From an uncultured Collinsella sp. (GTDB taxonomy: Bacteria; Actinomycetota; Coriobacteriia; Coriobacteriales; Coriobacteriaceae), in the NCBI GenBank assembly GCA_934650095.1, contig CAKUFT010000001.1, positions 1-64,000 on the forward strand: 64,000 nt of DNA, given 5' to 3'. The first letter of the stretch is position 1. Every line of letters begins with the position of its first letter. The translations under genes were made by a program, and so were the position numbers. The notes under the pieces were generated by a model, which was not told the origin of the DNA, ran no database searches, and saw nothing but the letters and a program-made list of their open reading frames with translations. Shown here in pieces: positions 25,827 to 34,906 of this stretch.

Positions 25827-27140
25827 CTAGTACTCCCAAGAACAAACCCAGTTGCCGTCGGTATCGATCCAGCCGTAGCGTTTGCGGGCCGAGTTCGAGC
25901 CATCGGGAAGATCGGCCACGACAAACACGCGGCCATTTTCATCAAACGTGTAGCTCAGATCACCTGCATAGCCATCGGGCAGCCCAAAGCGCGGAGGAAT
26001 CTTCCAGTCGCCGTTTTTGTCAATAAACCCGTAGTTGCCACTTGCCGGGTCAAGAACCATGGCAAGCCCCTGGCTAAAGCTATACGCCACTTCGAATTGT
26101 GGCTTGATAACCCAAGTACCGTCTTTATCGATATAGCCCCACACGTGCGTTATCGGATCTTTGGCAGCGCAAAGGTCCTCATGAAAGATGCGCTCGTCCT
26201 GGTACGTGGCAATAATGACTTGCTTAAAGTCGTTAAACGTAAAGTCCGTCAGCACCTTGCCCTGCGCATCGTACATGCGGTGCCCGTAAAAAACGCGATC
26301 CTGATGGAACGATTTATAGATCGGTCTCGTGTCCTTGTAGCCATCGTAGAGACGGTTCGCGTAGCCGCGGTCCTCTTCGCTGAACTCAAAAATCGTATTG
26401 CCCGAAGTATCGATGTACTTAAAATCGTCAAAGCACTTGCCTTCGTTAAAAACGAGCGGTGCACTGTACTTATACGGGCTGGTCGTGTCTTTAGCCGAAG
26501 CAAGCGCCCACTCGCCCTTGGTATCGATTACGCCCCAACCATCGCCGCTGTACAGGCACGCATAGCCCTCAAAAAACGGCGTAAGCGTCTTGCAGTCGAG
26601 CTTGCCAAAGGCGTCCTTGCCCTTGGGCGTTATAAAGTGAAAATCTTCATCCTTATCCTGCACAACAGCAAAGCCGTTGATAAAACATGCAGCATAGAGA
26701 TACTGCGGCTCGATCGCCCACTTGCCCGTACGGTCAATATAGCCCCAGGTCTCGGTATCGTCTGCTGTGGTAGCGGGGAACAAGTCACCATCAAAAACGC
26801 CGCCATGCAATTCCAGGTTGTCGTTGATCTGGTTGTCTCGCGCGAATGAAGAATCGTTAACGTGCGGCACGGTATAGCAGCTGTCGCCTGGTGCACTGGC
26901 GATGCCGCCAAGCGAGGGCTCAATCACCCACGAACCGTTAATATCGACGAATCCCCAATTGGAGTTCGCACCAGGCAGTGCCGCATACAGGGCGCCAGTT
27001 TCAGAGCCCTTGGCAGCGTCGGAAGACGAATCGTCATCTTTGTTATCGCTTGCCATCGCCGGCAACGGACCTGCCAGCAGCGTGCCGGCGGCAGCCCCCA
27101 ACACTCCCAGCGCCTCGCGCCTTGTCATATCAAAAGACAT
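25827..27140 (-). CDS. Secreted WG-repeat protein with twin-arginine signal
   Basis: A 437-residue exported protein. The N-terminus has TRREALGVLGAAAGTLLAG followed by an Ala-x-Ala cleavage site, a typical twin-arginine signal. The mature part contains at least five WG (KWG) repeats of the form WGYIDRTGKWAIEPQ, for example near residues 62, 130, 205, 335 and 425. WG repeats form beta-rich surface or binding domains. The ATG at 27140 follows GAGGAG. It is the first gene of a two-gene unit with the zinc-ribbon membrane protein at 24109. Confidence 0.85.
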   Translation of the reverse strand: MSFDMTRREALGVLGAAAGTLLAGPLPAMASDNKDDDSSSDAAKGSETGALYAALPGANSNWGFVDINGSWVIEPSLGGIASAPGDSCYTVPHVNDSSFARDNQINDNLELHGGVFDGDLFPATTADDTETWGYIDRTGKWAIEPQYLYAACFINGFAVVQDKDEDFHFITPKGKDAFGKLDCKTLTPFFEGYACLYSGDGWGVIDTKGEWALASAKDTTSPYKYSAPLVFNEGKCFDDFKYIDTSGNTIFEFSEEDRGYANRLYDGYKDTRPIYKSFHQDRVFYGHRMYDAQGKVLTDFTFNDFKQVIIATYQDERIFHEDLCAAKDPITHVWGYIDKDGTWVIKPQFEVAYSFSQGLAMVLDPASGNYGFIDKNGDWKIPPRFGLPDGYAGDLSYTFDENGRVFVVADLPDGSNSARKRYGWIDTDGNWVCSWEY

Positions 27141-27176
27141 GCCGTCTCCTCTCGGCCATCATCTTGTACTGCATTC

Positions 27177-27213
27177 ATCTTCGGGCACGATTCACGCATT
27201 CTGTTGCGCAACA
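27177..27213 (-). promoter_or_regulatory. TGTTGCGCAACA-type promoter of the WG-repeat operon
   Basis: Palindrome at 27202-27213, 19 bases, then -10 GAAGAT (27177-27182). The start codon lies 62 bases downstream of the palindrome edge. Confidence 0.82.
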
Positions 27214-27246
27214 TTGCAGGGCGAGCCGATATCCCCCTCCAATACC

Positions 27247-27278
27247 AAAAGGGCCCCGGGAAAATCCCGGGGCCACAA
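27247..27278 (-). terminator. Terminator of the 27304 gene
   Basis: GGCCCCGGG and CCCGGGGCC arms around a short loop, followed on the minus strand by CTTTTGG, about 25 bases beyond the stop codon. Confidence 0.75.
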
Positions 27279-27303
27279 TTGCCGAATCGAAATGACTCAG
27301 TTC

Positions 27304-29113
27304 CTACAGGCAGAAGCCCAGATAAATGTCATTACTGTTGCTGGACTTGGCCGAACCACTATAGTTTATGCCGTTGTAGGTCAGGAACTGGCCGGACTGG
27401 GAGGCATCGCAGGTACGAGTCCAGGCGGGACCGGCAGTTTTGTACCAAATTTTATATTGACTGCCTTCCGCCTCGTAAACACCAAGCGCGTCAGACTGAT
27501 TCGAGCCAAGCGACCCCTCAAGTCCATCATTACCAAAGAGCTCTACCAAGGAAGGCAACCAGAGCGAATCATCCGTCGCCGTCACCGAAGAGGCATCTGT
27601 CGTAACGCCAGCGTTGTTAGTGAGCTTGGTCACCTTGACGACTCTTTTCTTAAGATCCTTGGGCATGCTGGCAAGCACCTTCTTATTCAAACTCTTGCGA
27701 ATATCGCTGTCTTTCCAGCCGCCGGTGTTGGATCCGTCCTCGTTAATAGAATCGCTGAGAACCGGCGTTCCGCACACCATGAACGTAATGCCAGCCTTGC
27801 CCTTGCCGTCGGCGCGATCGTCATGGTTGAAGCCAACGATATAAGCCTTTACCTCGGCACCAGTAGAAAGCTTGACGGTCTTGTAGCACGCATCACCCAG
27901 CCTACCGTCTTCAGACACCAAGTGATATTTCTTGGCGATACCCGTCGCAGAATCATCATCCTGCGCCGTCGCGATCTCATCGGCAATGGTCTTAAGGTCT
28001 TTCCAGCTATAGTTGTCCACGCTGTCCTGGATGGCAACGCCATTTGACTCTGCTGCCGCATCGTCAGCCGAGGAAGCAGTCAGACAAAACATGGGCATGA
28101 CTGCGACATTCGTAATATTGCCCTGATCATTTGACCAAGTATTGTAGTTGGAGCATGCATATGCGTTGGAGTCCGAATATGCTTGGGTGCCCATTTCGGC
28201 CAAGTACCTCAAATCGGCATCAGGCATAGAAGGATCGTAATAAATGCTTCTGAAGCCCGACCCCCTCGAATTGTAGGGACCATAACCACCTTGAAGATTC
28301 AGACCCCCTTGGCCGTCATCAATGGAAGCGAAGCCATAAGGACATTCAACGTCGGTATCGCTAGCGTATCCTGTTGAGTTTGCCCAACTTAAGCCTAGAT
28401 ACTCGTAATAATCATACTGTGTACCCTCGGCATTGAGGGACTTGGCCATCCACTCGGAGTCGCGATTGACGTCAGGCATGTCCTCGGCATCGCCCAGGCA
28501 CTCGGTCGCCGAAGGTGCCCACATCTTAACGTCTTCCGAGGTCGCCTCGCTGGTCTTGGCGCCATCGAGATAGACCGTCTTCTTAGAAATGGTAGCCAAA
28601 CGATCCTTGATCGAACTGGGAAAATAGTCGAAACCGTCAGCACCAGAGGCGTACATCGGACTGCCCGCGTACAATCCATCGGTAAATTGCCAGGTAAGTC
28701 CCGCTTTGCCCGAGCCGTCAGCTAAATCGTCGTGATACAGGCCAACAATCGTAACTGTGCTCTCGCAGTCGCGGAGCGCCATGCGCTTGGTCTGGCTGCC
28801 GTCGAGCGTGCCGTCCTTGTCGCAGAGCTTGTACTCCTTGGCGATCTTGAGGGCCGCCTTGCGGCTACCAGACTTGGTCATGGCGTCGGAGATCTTGGCG
28901 AGCTCGGCCCAGGAATATTTATCGACCTTCTTCTTGACCTTGACGCCCTTCACCGATCCGCCCTTGGACTTCTTGGACGACTTCTTGGAGGCGGCGTACG
29001 CCGGGGTCGGAGCCACGAGCTCCACGGCGCTACCCGCAACGAAGGAGCTGACCGTGAGCGCGATCGCTGCTACCAGTAACCCCCCCCCTGAAACATTTCT
29101 TGATGTTTCGCAT
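27304..29113 (-). CDS. Secreted DUF6273-like protein, frame broken by a G9 tract (possible phase variation)
   Basis: Paralogue of the protein encoded at 30795-32717. The native start is ATG at 29113 with AGAAAGGA upstream, giving MRNIKKCFRGG as in the paralogue. A run of nine G (29080-29088, read on the minus strand) follows, where the paralogue has eight, so the signal peptide is out of frame with the rest. After the tract the frame is open for about 590 residues: signal helix, AYAASKKSSKKSKGG basic linker, then two copies of a YSWxxL...IAKxYxL...GKAGxTW domain with the W(K/D)DSDIRKSLN and LWLPS motifs of DUF6273-type proteins. A longer frame running in through the operator is unlikely to be used. 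It could be a phase-off allele or a sequencing slip. Confidence 0.8.
29080..29088 (-). repeat. Homopolymer tract of nine G (minus strand) in the signal-peptide region
   Basis: Nine consecutive C on the plus strand; the equivalent tract of the paralogue (32685-32692) has eight. A change of one base restores the frame between the start at 29113 and the body of the gene, as in contingency loci. Confidence 0.85.
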
Positions 29114-29149
29114 GGCAGATTCCTTTCTCTTATCCACCGGACGCCTTCA

Positions 29150-29186
29150 ACCTTAAGTGGGGTCAAGCGTTTTCTGTTGCGCAACA
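29150..29186 (-). promoter_or_regulatory. TGTTGCGCAACA-type promoter of the 27304 gene
   Basis: Palindrome at 29175-29186, 19 bases, then -10 TAAGGT (29150-29155). The leader is nearly identical to that of the paralogue at 32717 from the -10 to the start codon, so the promoter was duplicated with the gene. Confidence 0.85.
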
Positions 29187-29246
29187 TTTAAAGGATCGGG
29201 CAATTAGCAAGCGCACAACAAGGCACCCCAAAATGCTATCTATGTA

Positions 29247-29275
29247 AAAAGGGCCCGAGGACAACCCTCGGGCCC
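29247..29275 (-). terminator. Terminator of the 29301 gene
   Basis: GGGCCCGAGG and CCTCGGGCCC arms with a short loop and a T-run on the minus strand, 26 bases beyond the stop. Confidence 0.78.
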
Positions 29276-29300
29276 ATCGATCGTCACGTGATGTGGACGA

Positions 29301-30644
29301 CTATTCATCTTTCCTGTTATAGGTAAAGTTCGTATCGTTAAACGAACTCTGACCACCACTAAAGTCATCAGGAATACCAATGACGCCAGCCGAGCGCTCG
29401 CGCAGGTTATTGACGCTGCTGCCATGACGGAAATTGGCAATTGCAATAAACTGCTGGTACCTTTCCGTTGCCTGCTGCTGGTATTCGCTCTTAAACAGCT
29501 TTAGACTGCCCTCTTGTTCGGGGTTGAAGACCAGTTTGAAGTGAACCATTCCACGAAGACCGTTCGCGGCATACCCATGCTCATCGCTAAAATCGAAGCC
29601 ATAGAACCCGTTGCCATAGTCTTGAATCTCAACGTCGCCGACCGATCCGTTAACGGTGCCGCTAAGGTCTTGGATAACGTCTCCAGCCGAGCCGCTAATG
29701 TGATAGTCACCATGCCATTCGCAGACCACGGTTCCCGGGGTATTGGAATACATACGGAGCCAGCCATCGGAGCCGTCAGCAGGATAATACGTCCCCGAGA
29801 AATCGCCCCATTCGATATCGCTGCTCAGCTCGTCCTTTTTGAACTTCCACTTCTTGCCGTTGAACTTGTACGTCAGCTCGTGCTTGGCACCGGACGTCAC
29901 GACCCAATTCGCCGTGCTGTCATCAACGTACTCAACGACACATGTGTCATCGCTATACAGCTCCGGATCAGCATCCTCGATCCCGTGCTCTTCGTCCGTC
30001 GTAATGCCCGAGAGCGGGGTCGTCTCGGTAGAGGTGGGTTCGATCGTCACGTTCGACACGTTCCTGTTGCCATCCACATCGGCAGCATAATTGAGCTCGA
30101 CCGTTGTAGAGAAGCTTTCGTTGGACACGTCGGCGGTCGCAGTGCCCGTCACCTTGCCATTGCTCTCGTTGTACTCGGATACCACAAGCGAATCGACCTG
30201 GTACTCCGAAGGCTCAACGTAATCGTTTTTGGCGAAGAGCTCCGTCTGACCTTCGTACTCCGCTTTAGCTTCTTCGAGTACCTGATTCTCGACAGCTTTT
30301 TCAAAATCCTTTTGCTGCTGCTGATTGAACAGGAAAACGCCAAGGGCAACCATGAGGACAACGGCCACTGAAGCAATCGCAATCTTGGCATTCTTGCTGA
30401 GCTGCTTCTCCGACTCTCCCTCGACCTTTTCATCCGTTGAGTCCTCCTCAGGTGCTTCCTCCGGAGCGTACTCAACCTCAACGTCCGCCGAGTTCTCGGC
30501 AGCAGCGTCCGCCGAATCCTCAGTGGTAGCATCCGGCACAACGGCATCCGTCACGCCAGCATCTTCATGTTCAATCTTGGCGCCGCATTTACCGCAGAAT
30601 GCAGCCTCCTCGGCGATTTCGGCGCCGCACTTGGGGCATTTCAT
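29301..30644 (-). CDS. Zinc-ribbon, single-pass membrane protein with external domain
   Basis: A 447-residue protein. Residues 1-25 form a zinc ribbon (CPKCGAEIAEEAAFCGKCG). An acidic stretch to about residue 100 is followed by one transmembrane helix (IAIASVAVVLMVALGVFLF). The external part begins with a helical stretch (QQQQKDFEKAVENQ) and continues as a beta-rich domain. This layout (zinc ribbon inside, sensor-like region outside) is shared with the proteins at 24109 and 58095. The ATG at 30644 has GGAGGGAAGGAG upstream. Its promoter carries the most divergent palindrome of the regulon. Confidence 0.78.
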   Translation of the reverse strand: MKCPKCGAEIAEEAAFCGKCGAKIEHEDAGVTDAVVPDATTEDSADAAAENSADVEVEYAPEEAPEEDSTDEKVEGESEKQLSKNAKIAIASVAVVLMVALGVFLFNQQQQKDFEKAVENQVLEEAKAEYEGQTELFAKNDYVEPSEYQVDSLVVSEYNESNGKVTGTATADVSNESFSTTVELNYAADVDGNRNVSNVTIEPTSTETTPLSGITTDEEHGIEDADPELYSDDTCVVEYVDDSTANWVVTSGAKHELTYKFNGKKWKFKKDELSSDIEWGDFSGTYYPADGSDGWLRMYSNTPGTVVCEWHGDYHISGSAGDVIQDLSGTVNGSVGDVEIQDYGNGFYGFDFSDEHGYAANGLRGMVHFKLVFNPEQEGSLKLFKSEYQQQATERYQQFIAIANFRHGSSVNNLRERSAGVIGIPDDFSGGQSSFNDTNFTYNRKDE

Positions 30645-30679
30645 GGCCTCTCCTTCCCTCCGTGTATTAGGACAGTTGC

Positions 30680-30716
30680 ATCGTCCCGAATAAATCAAAT
30701 GATTCGTTATGCATCA
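30680..30716 (-). promoter_or_regulatory. Degenerate member of the TGTTGCGCAACA promoter family
   Basis: Minus-strand TGATGCATAACG (30705-30716) keeps 8 of 12 consensus bases, followed by exactly 19 bases and -10 GACGAT (30680-30685), with the start 61 bases from the palindrome edge. Conserved spacing supports it despite the weak match. Confidence 0.55.
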
Positions 30717-30735
30717 TTGATACGAGTGTGATCAA

Positions 30736-30766
30736 AGCCCTCGGAGAGCGTCCCCCTCCGAGGGCT
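30736..30766 (-). terminator. Terminator of the 30795 gene
   Basis: AGCCCTCGGA and TCCGAGGGCT arms around an 11-base loop, 28 bases beyond the stop, with a weak T-run. Confidence 0.7.
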
Positions 30767-30794
30767 CATAATCACCGTCGGGCAGTATTAACGA

Positions 30795-32717
30795 CTACAG
30801 GCAGAAGCCGGGGAAAACTGCATATGCCTCGTCGGCATCAACGCCCGAATAGATATCAAAACCGTTATAGGCAATAAAAGCTCCGGATTGAGAAGCATCG
30901 CACGAACGCGTCCACGCAGTGGGGTAATCATTATCGTAACGATAGAGGAGCTTGACCAATTGATACAACGTGTAAGATTTGCCCTCTGCCTCGTAAACAG
31001 GCACTTGGTCAGGCTGCAGCCTAATGAGCCCGGTCGTCTCGTCCTCAATGTCGGTTGTTCCAAATATCTCCATAGCAGACGGCAGCCACAGAGCATCCTC
31101 AGTCTCAGTCACCGACGAAACATCGGTCGTTACGCCGGAGTTATTGGTGAGCTTCTTGACCTTAACGATACTGTTCTTAAGGTCTTTGGGCAGTTTTTTA
31201 ATAAACTGCTTGTTGAGCGTCTTGCGAAGGTCGCTGTCCTTCCAGCCGCCAGAATTGGCGCCATCCTTGTTCATCGAGGCCTCGAACGGGGCAACGTCGT
31301 CAAACAGGAACGTGATGCCCGCTTTGCCCTTGCCATCGGCGCGATCGTCGCAGCCGTAATCGACAATATATGCCTTAGCTGTCACGCCGTTCTTGAGCTC
31401 CACCGTCTTATAGCTGGAAGCCGTGGGGGCGCCGTCTTCATCTCCCAGATGGTATTTGGCAGCAACGGCATACGGATCGCCACCATTATTCGCCGCGTCG
31501 GCGATCTCGTCGGCGATAGCCTTGAGGTCGCTCCAGCTGTAATTGTCGACGCTGTCCTGAATAGTGACACCGTTGGACTCCGCAGCTGCAGAATCCTCGT
31601 CGGCTGCAGAAGTAAGGCAGAACAGGGGCTGGGTCACCTTGTCGCCAACCGTGGCCAAAGCTTCATAGCGGCTGGGACTAGCAATTTTCGATTGTCCCTG
31701 CGCCACGGCATAGTTATTGAAATTTTCATCCGGGGTTTTCGGATTCAAGTACAGCGACCTATAGACAGTCACGCATTGATCATCGTCCGACTTACTATCC
31801 GAGACTATGGTGGGTGTAGCGCCTTCTTTTACTAGGGGCATTTCCATACCATTAGCACCTTTATCGACAGCATCCCCAATGTAATCACAGGTATAAAAAT
31901 ATGATGTTGGATAATCCGAGAATGCACCCGATTGATCATCCCAGCTTAGACCCTGGTCCTTGAATAAATCGTACTGCGTGCCCTCAGCATTCAGTGCATT
32001 TGCCATCCACTCAGTATCGCGATTTAAGCCTGCCATGTCCTTGGCATCGCCCAGAACCTCAGCAGCCGAAGGCGCCCACAACTTAGCGTCGGAAGAAACC
32101 GCCTCACCGTTTTTGACCGAATCGACGGATGCCGTTTTGACTGAAACCGTTGCCAAACGGCTGGTGAGATCGGATGGCAGCCAAGAATCGGCGGCAAGAC
32201 CCTGCATCGTCGTATCCATGAGCTTAAAATTATCGACACCGCGGTTACCATTTTCCGCCATATAGGGCGCGTTGCACATGCCATCGACAAACTGCCACGT
32301 AATGCCGGCCTTGCCAGATCCGTCGGACAGGTCGTCATGGTAGAAGCCGACGATGCGGACCGAGGTCTTACCCGTAGACAGCGCCACACTCTTGGTCTGG
32401 GTGCCGTCAAGCTTGCCCTTCTTGTCGCAGAGCTTGTACTCCTTGGCGATCTTGAGCGCCGCCTTGCGGCTGCCGGACTTGGTCATGGCGTCGGAGATCT
32501 TCGCGAGCTCGGCCCAGGAATACTTGTCGACCTTCTTCTGGACCTTGACGCCCTTAACCGATCCGCCCTTGGACTTCTTGGACGACTTCTTGGAGGCGGC
32601 GTACGCCGGGGTGGGCGCGACGACAGCGGCCACGCTGCCCACAACTAGGGAACTAATCGAGAGCGCAAGCGCTCCGACCAACAACCCCCCCCTGAAACAT
32701 TTCTTGATGTTTCGCAT
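30795..32717 (-). CDS. Secreted DUF6273-like protein (intact paralogue)
   Basis: A 640-residue exported protein beginning MRNIKKCFRGG with a signal peptide ending at AYAASKK, followed by a Lys/Ser-rich basic linker. Two homologous domains follow, about residues 50-380 and 405-640. Each has YSWxxLxxI near its start, GKAGITW or GKAGITF, GWKDSDLRKTLN and a LWLPS motif. The second domain closely resembles the external domain of the kinase at 60654. The eight-G tract (32685-32692) keeps the signal peptide in frame. The basic linker could bind teichoic acids or DNA, but this is a guess. It is preceded by the shared promoter. Confidence 0.85.
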   Translation of the reverse strand: MRNIKKCFRGGLLVGALALSISSLVVGSVAAVVAPTPAYAASKKSSKKSKGGSVKGVKVQKKVDKYSWAELAKISDAMTKSGSRKAALKIAKEYKLCDKKGKLDGTQTKSVALSTGKTSVRIVGFYHDDLSDGSGKAGITWQFVDGMCNAPYMAENGNRGVDNFKLMDTTMQGLAADSWLPSDLTSRLATVSVKTASVDSVKNGEAVSSDAKLWAPSAAEVLGDAKDMAGLNRDTEWMANALNAEGTQYDLFKDQGLSWDDQSGAFSDYPTSYFYTCDYIGDAVDKGANGMEMPLVKEGATPTIVSDSKSDDDQCVTVYRSLYLNPKTPDENFNNYAVAQGQSKIASPSRYEALATVGDKVTQPLFCLTSAADEDSAAAESNGVTIQDSVDNYSWSDLKAIADEIADAANNGGDPYAVAAKYHLGDEDGAPTASSYKTVELKNGVTAKAYIVDYGCDDRADGKGKAGITFLFDDVAPFEASMNKDGANSGGWKDSDLRKTLNKQFIKKLPKDLKNSIVKVKKLTNNSGVTTDVSSVTETEDALWLPSAMEIFGTTDIEDETTGLIRLQPDQVPVYEAEGKSYTLYQLVKLLYRYDNDYPTAWTRSCDASQSGAFIAYNGFDIYSGVDADEAYAVFPGFCL

Positions 32718-32753
32718 GGTAGATTCCTTTCTCTTATCCACCGGACGCTTTCA

Positions 32754-32790
32754 ACCCTAAGCGGTGTTGGTCAAATTCTGTTGCGCAACA
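32754..32790 (-). promoter_or_regulatory. TGTTGCGCAACA-type promoter of the 30795 gene
   Basis: Palindrome at 32779-32790, 19 bases, then -10 TAGGGT (32754-32759). The start lies 62 bases from the palindrome edge. Confidence 0.85.
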
Positions 32791-32833
32791 TTAAACGGTA
32801 GCTGGACTAGGCACCGATACGCCCGACGCAAAA

Positions 32834-32876
32834 GGGCCGGACCCCTCTAGGCGCAGTGCCTAGAAGGATCCGACCC
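32834..32876 (-). terminator. Terminator of the 32914 gene
   Basis: GGGCCGGACCCCTCTAGGC pairs, with mismatches, with GCCTAGAAGGATCCGACCCC; the minus strand then runs into CCCTTTTGCG. Confidence 0.7.
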
Positions 32877-32913
32877 CATGACGAAGCTCGGCTTTGTCGA
32901 TACTAAAGTTGCG

Positions 32914-33807
32914 TTAACGAAGCTTGGTGCCGCAATGCATGCAGAACTTGTCCTCGGGATCGTTGGGTGCACCGCAGGTGGGGCACGTGTTGTTAGGGAG
33001 AGAAACGGCTGACTCGGGTTCTGGCGCGGTTACCTGTACGGACTCCGTTGCGGGCACGAACTCGGGCACAAACGCGGGTGCAGGCGCGGCGGCAGGTTCG
33101 GGAGCAATGACCAGCTCGGGTTCAAAGGCAGGTGCAGGCGTAACGATCGGCTCGGGCTTAGGTGCGGGAGTTGCAATCGGCTCGGGATCGGGTACAACAA
33201 CCGGCTCCGGCGCAGGCACGGCAACCGGTTCGGGCACGGCAACCAGCTCAGGCTCAGACTCGACAACCGGCACAGACACCGACTCCAACCTGGCACCGCA
33301 GTTCATGCAGAACGTATCGCCCTCATTGATGAAGAAGCCGCACTGAGGGCACGTCGCAACGCTTGACGCGCTCGAAGCTGCCGCCGTCGCAATACCGCTG
33401 GTTCGCTGCTTTGTAATTTCGGCCTCGATCTCTGCCATGGGCTTTCCGCAGCCCGAGCAAAACAGGTCAGAGGCAGCAACGGAAGAGCCGCAAAACGGGC
33501 AGGTGTAATGCGTGGCGGCAGCCTGGGCAGCCTGTGCCTCGGCCTCGATGCGGTCAATTTCGGCCTGATAGCCGGCACGCTCGGCATCGATGGCAGCAAT
33601 GCCGTCGTAAATGGCCTCGCGACCGGCACGGAACGTCGGGTCGTCCTTGGTTGCATCGTACAGACTGGCGCCAAGCTGGGCAGCAAGGGTCTGACGTCGC
33701 TTCATGGCTTCGTTCAGCTGTGCCTTGAGCTTAATCGTGTTGCCCGTGCGGTTGGCGCCGGCAACGCTGCGATTGATAGAGTTCTGAAGATCGTCAAAGA
33801 AGCTCAT
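32914..33807 (-). CDS. Triple zinc-ribbon protein with coiled coil and Pro-rich linker
   Basis: A 297-residue soluble protein. Residues 1-95 are helical and coiled-coil-like (DDLQNSINRS, KAQLNEAMKRRQTLAAQLG). Three zinc ribbons follow: CPFCGSSVAASDLFCSGCG (about 100), CPQCGFFINEGDTFCMNCG (about 150) and, at the C-terminus, CPTCGAPNDPEDKFCMHCG. A long Pro/Glu/Val-rich linker (about 175-260) separates the last two. No transmembrane helix. The ATG at 33807 follows AGAAAGGAT. It probably acts as an adaptor. Its promoter is divergent with the next gene and shares one palindrome. Confidence 0.82.
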   Translation of the reverse strand: MSFFDDLQNSINRSVAGANRTGNTIKLKAQLNEAMKRRQTLAAQLGASLYDATKDDPTFRAGREAIYDGIAAIDAERAGYQAEIDRIEAEAQAAQAAATHYTCPFCGSSVAASDLFCSGCGKPMAEIEAEITKQRTSGIATAAASSASSVATCPQCGFFINEGDTFCMNCGARLESVSVPVVESEPELVAVPEPVAVPAPEPVVVPDPEPIATPAPKPEPIVTPAPAFEPELVIAPEPAAAPAPAFVPEFVPATESVQVTAPEPESAVSLPNNTCPTCGAPNDPEDKFCMHCGTKLR

Positions 33808-33843
33808 GGGGATCCTTTCTCCGCCTTTAATTCGTTTGCATCA

Positions 33844-33905
33844 AGGATACCCACGCCATCGCGCTCAATGTTGCGCAACATAACCAGAGAATCGAAGCTT
33901 ATCTT
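33844..33905. promoter_or_regulatory. Shared divergent TGTTGCGCAACA promoter
   Basis: A single palindrome at 33869-33880 has -10 hexamers 19 bases away on both sides: TATCCT (33844-33849, minus strand) and TATCTT (33900-33905, plus strand). Start codons lie 61-62 bases away on each side. This shows that the palindrome acts in both orientations. Confidence 0.88.
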
Positions 33906-33940
33906 AGGGCTCGTCAAGGTTCCCAACGAAAGGAAACATC

Positions 33941-34639
33941 ATGTTCTGCCCCAAGTGCGGAGAGAAGATTCCCGACGGCGTCGCCTTCTGCCCCAAATGT
34001 GGCAACAAGCTTGCCAGCCAGCCCGCTCCGGCCAAGCCTGCCGCCACCCGCGAGGCAGCGCCGGCCAAGACGCCCGCTGCCCACGCCGCCACCCCCAGCC
34101 CCGCGAAGCCAGCGATCAGCGTCCCGAGCACCTCGCTCAACACCAACGTCATCGTCCCGCTGGTCATTGGCGTCATCGCCCTCATCCTGGCCTTTATGCC
34201 GTGGTTCTCGCCTTCCGCCAGCGATTTTCAAACATCCCAGTACATCTCCGATGGCGCCAATAACCTCTCTAGCTTCTTTGGTGGCGATAGCACAGCTGGC
34301 GAGGCATATCGCCTTAAGTCCAGCTATACCATGCTGGAGATGGGCGACTACGCCGATACAATGGCGGCGTATGGCAGCAGCAGTAGCAGCATCGGCGACG
34401 TCAACATGATGGTTTACACGTGGGCCATTCCGGTCATTGTCTCCGTTATCGGCCTTATTCTGGCATTCCTGCAGAAAAAGGTATCCATCGCGCGTATCGG
34501 CTTTACTCTGCTCGCCCTTGTTGCCGCGATTATGGCATGGATGTCCACGACTTGCTCCGGCCCCATCTATCCGGCCCTGTGCTGCATTGCCTCAATCGCC
34601 ACAGTCGTGACACTCGGCTCCATCAAGAAAGAAGCCTAG
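33941..34639 (+). CDS. Zinc-ribbon membrane protein
   Basis: A 232-residue protein starting with a zinc ribbon (CPKCGEKIPDGVAFCPKCG), then an Ala/Pro-rich linker to about residue 65. Hydrophobic helices follow at about 68-88, 165-183 and 190-228. The region between the first two, rich in Ser, Gly and Asp, is probably outside. The ATG at 33941 is preceded by GAAAGGAAAC. It is transcribed divergently from the triple zinc-ribbon gene with the shared palindrome. Function unknown; the layout matches other zinc-ribbon membrane proteins of this block. Confidence 0.82.
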   Translation: MFCPKCGEKIPDGVAFCPKCGNKLASQPAPAKPAATREAAPAKTPAAHAATPSPAKPAISVPSTSLNTNVIVPLVIGVIALILAFMPWFSPSASDFQTSQYISDGANNLSSFFGGDSTAGEAYRLKSSYTMLEMGDYADTMAAYGSSSSSIGDVNMMVYTWAIPVIVSVIGLILAFLQKKVSIARIGFTLLALVAAIMAWMSTTCSGPIYPALCCIASIATVVTLGSIKKEA

Positions 34640-34668
34640 TCGCGGGCATCAACCCATATGTAATCCTG

Positions 34669-34706
34669 AACGCGCCCGCCGGCAACAACCTGCCGACGGG
34701 CGCGTT
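34669..34706 (+). terminator. Terminator of the 33941 gene
   Basis: AACGCGCCCGCCGGCA pairs with TGCCGACGGGCGCGTT (one mismatch) around a 6-base loop, followed by TTCATTT. Confidence 0.8.
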
Positions 34707-34799
34707 TTCATTTACCGAGGGTTTGCGCAGGACTCGTCCGCTCCCTATCGCCACCACCAAGCACAAACCGTTCCGTATTGCAATTTGCGCACTCGCGGA

Positions 34800-34836
34800 T
34801 GTTGCGCAACGTTCTCGCCCATCGGGGCGGTAGCGT
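34800..34836 (+). promoter_or_regulatory. TGTTGCGCAACG-type promoter of the 34907 gene
   Basis: Palindrome at 34800-34811, 19 bases, then -10 TAGCGT (34831-34836). The leader to the start codon is longer than in other members (96 bases). Confidence 0.82.
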
Positions 34837-34906
34837 TCGAGTTAGCAAAGCCACGAGCCCTAAAACCCGGGATCGCCGGCTTCCACCGCATACGAAAGAA
34901 GGAACG

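Noticed and set aside
27304..29187. The longest frame of the DUF6273-like gene, starting inside the palindrome at 29187
   Set aside because: Its first 30 residues would be coded by the operator and leader, which are conserved as DNA in the paralogue's leader. The native start is ATG at 29113, out of frame by one G.
32834..32876. tRNA or small structured RNA gene
   Set aside because: The fold is a simple terminator hairpin. No cloverleaf or anticodon arm was found here or elsewhere in the window.
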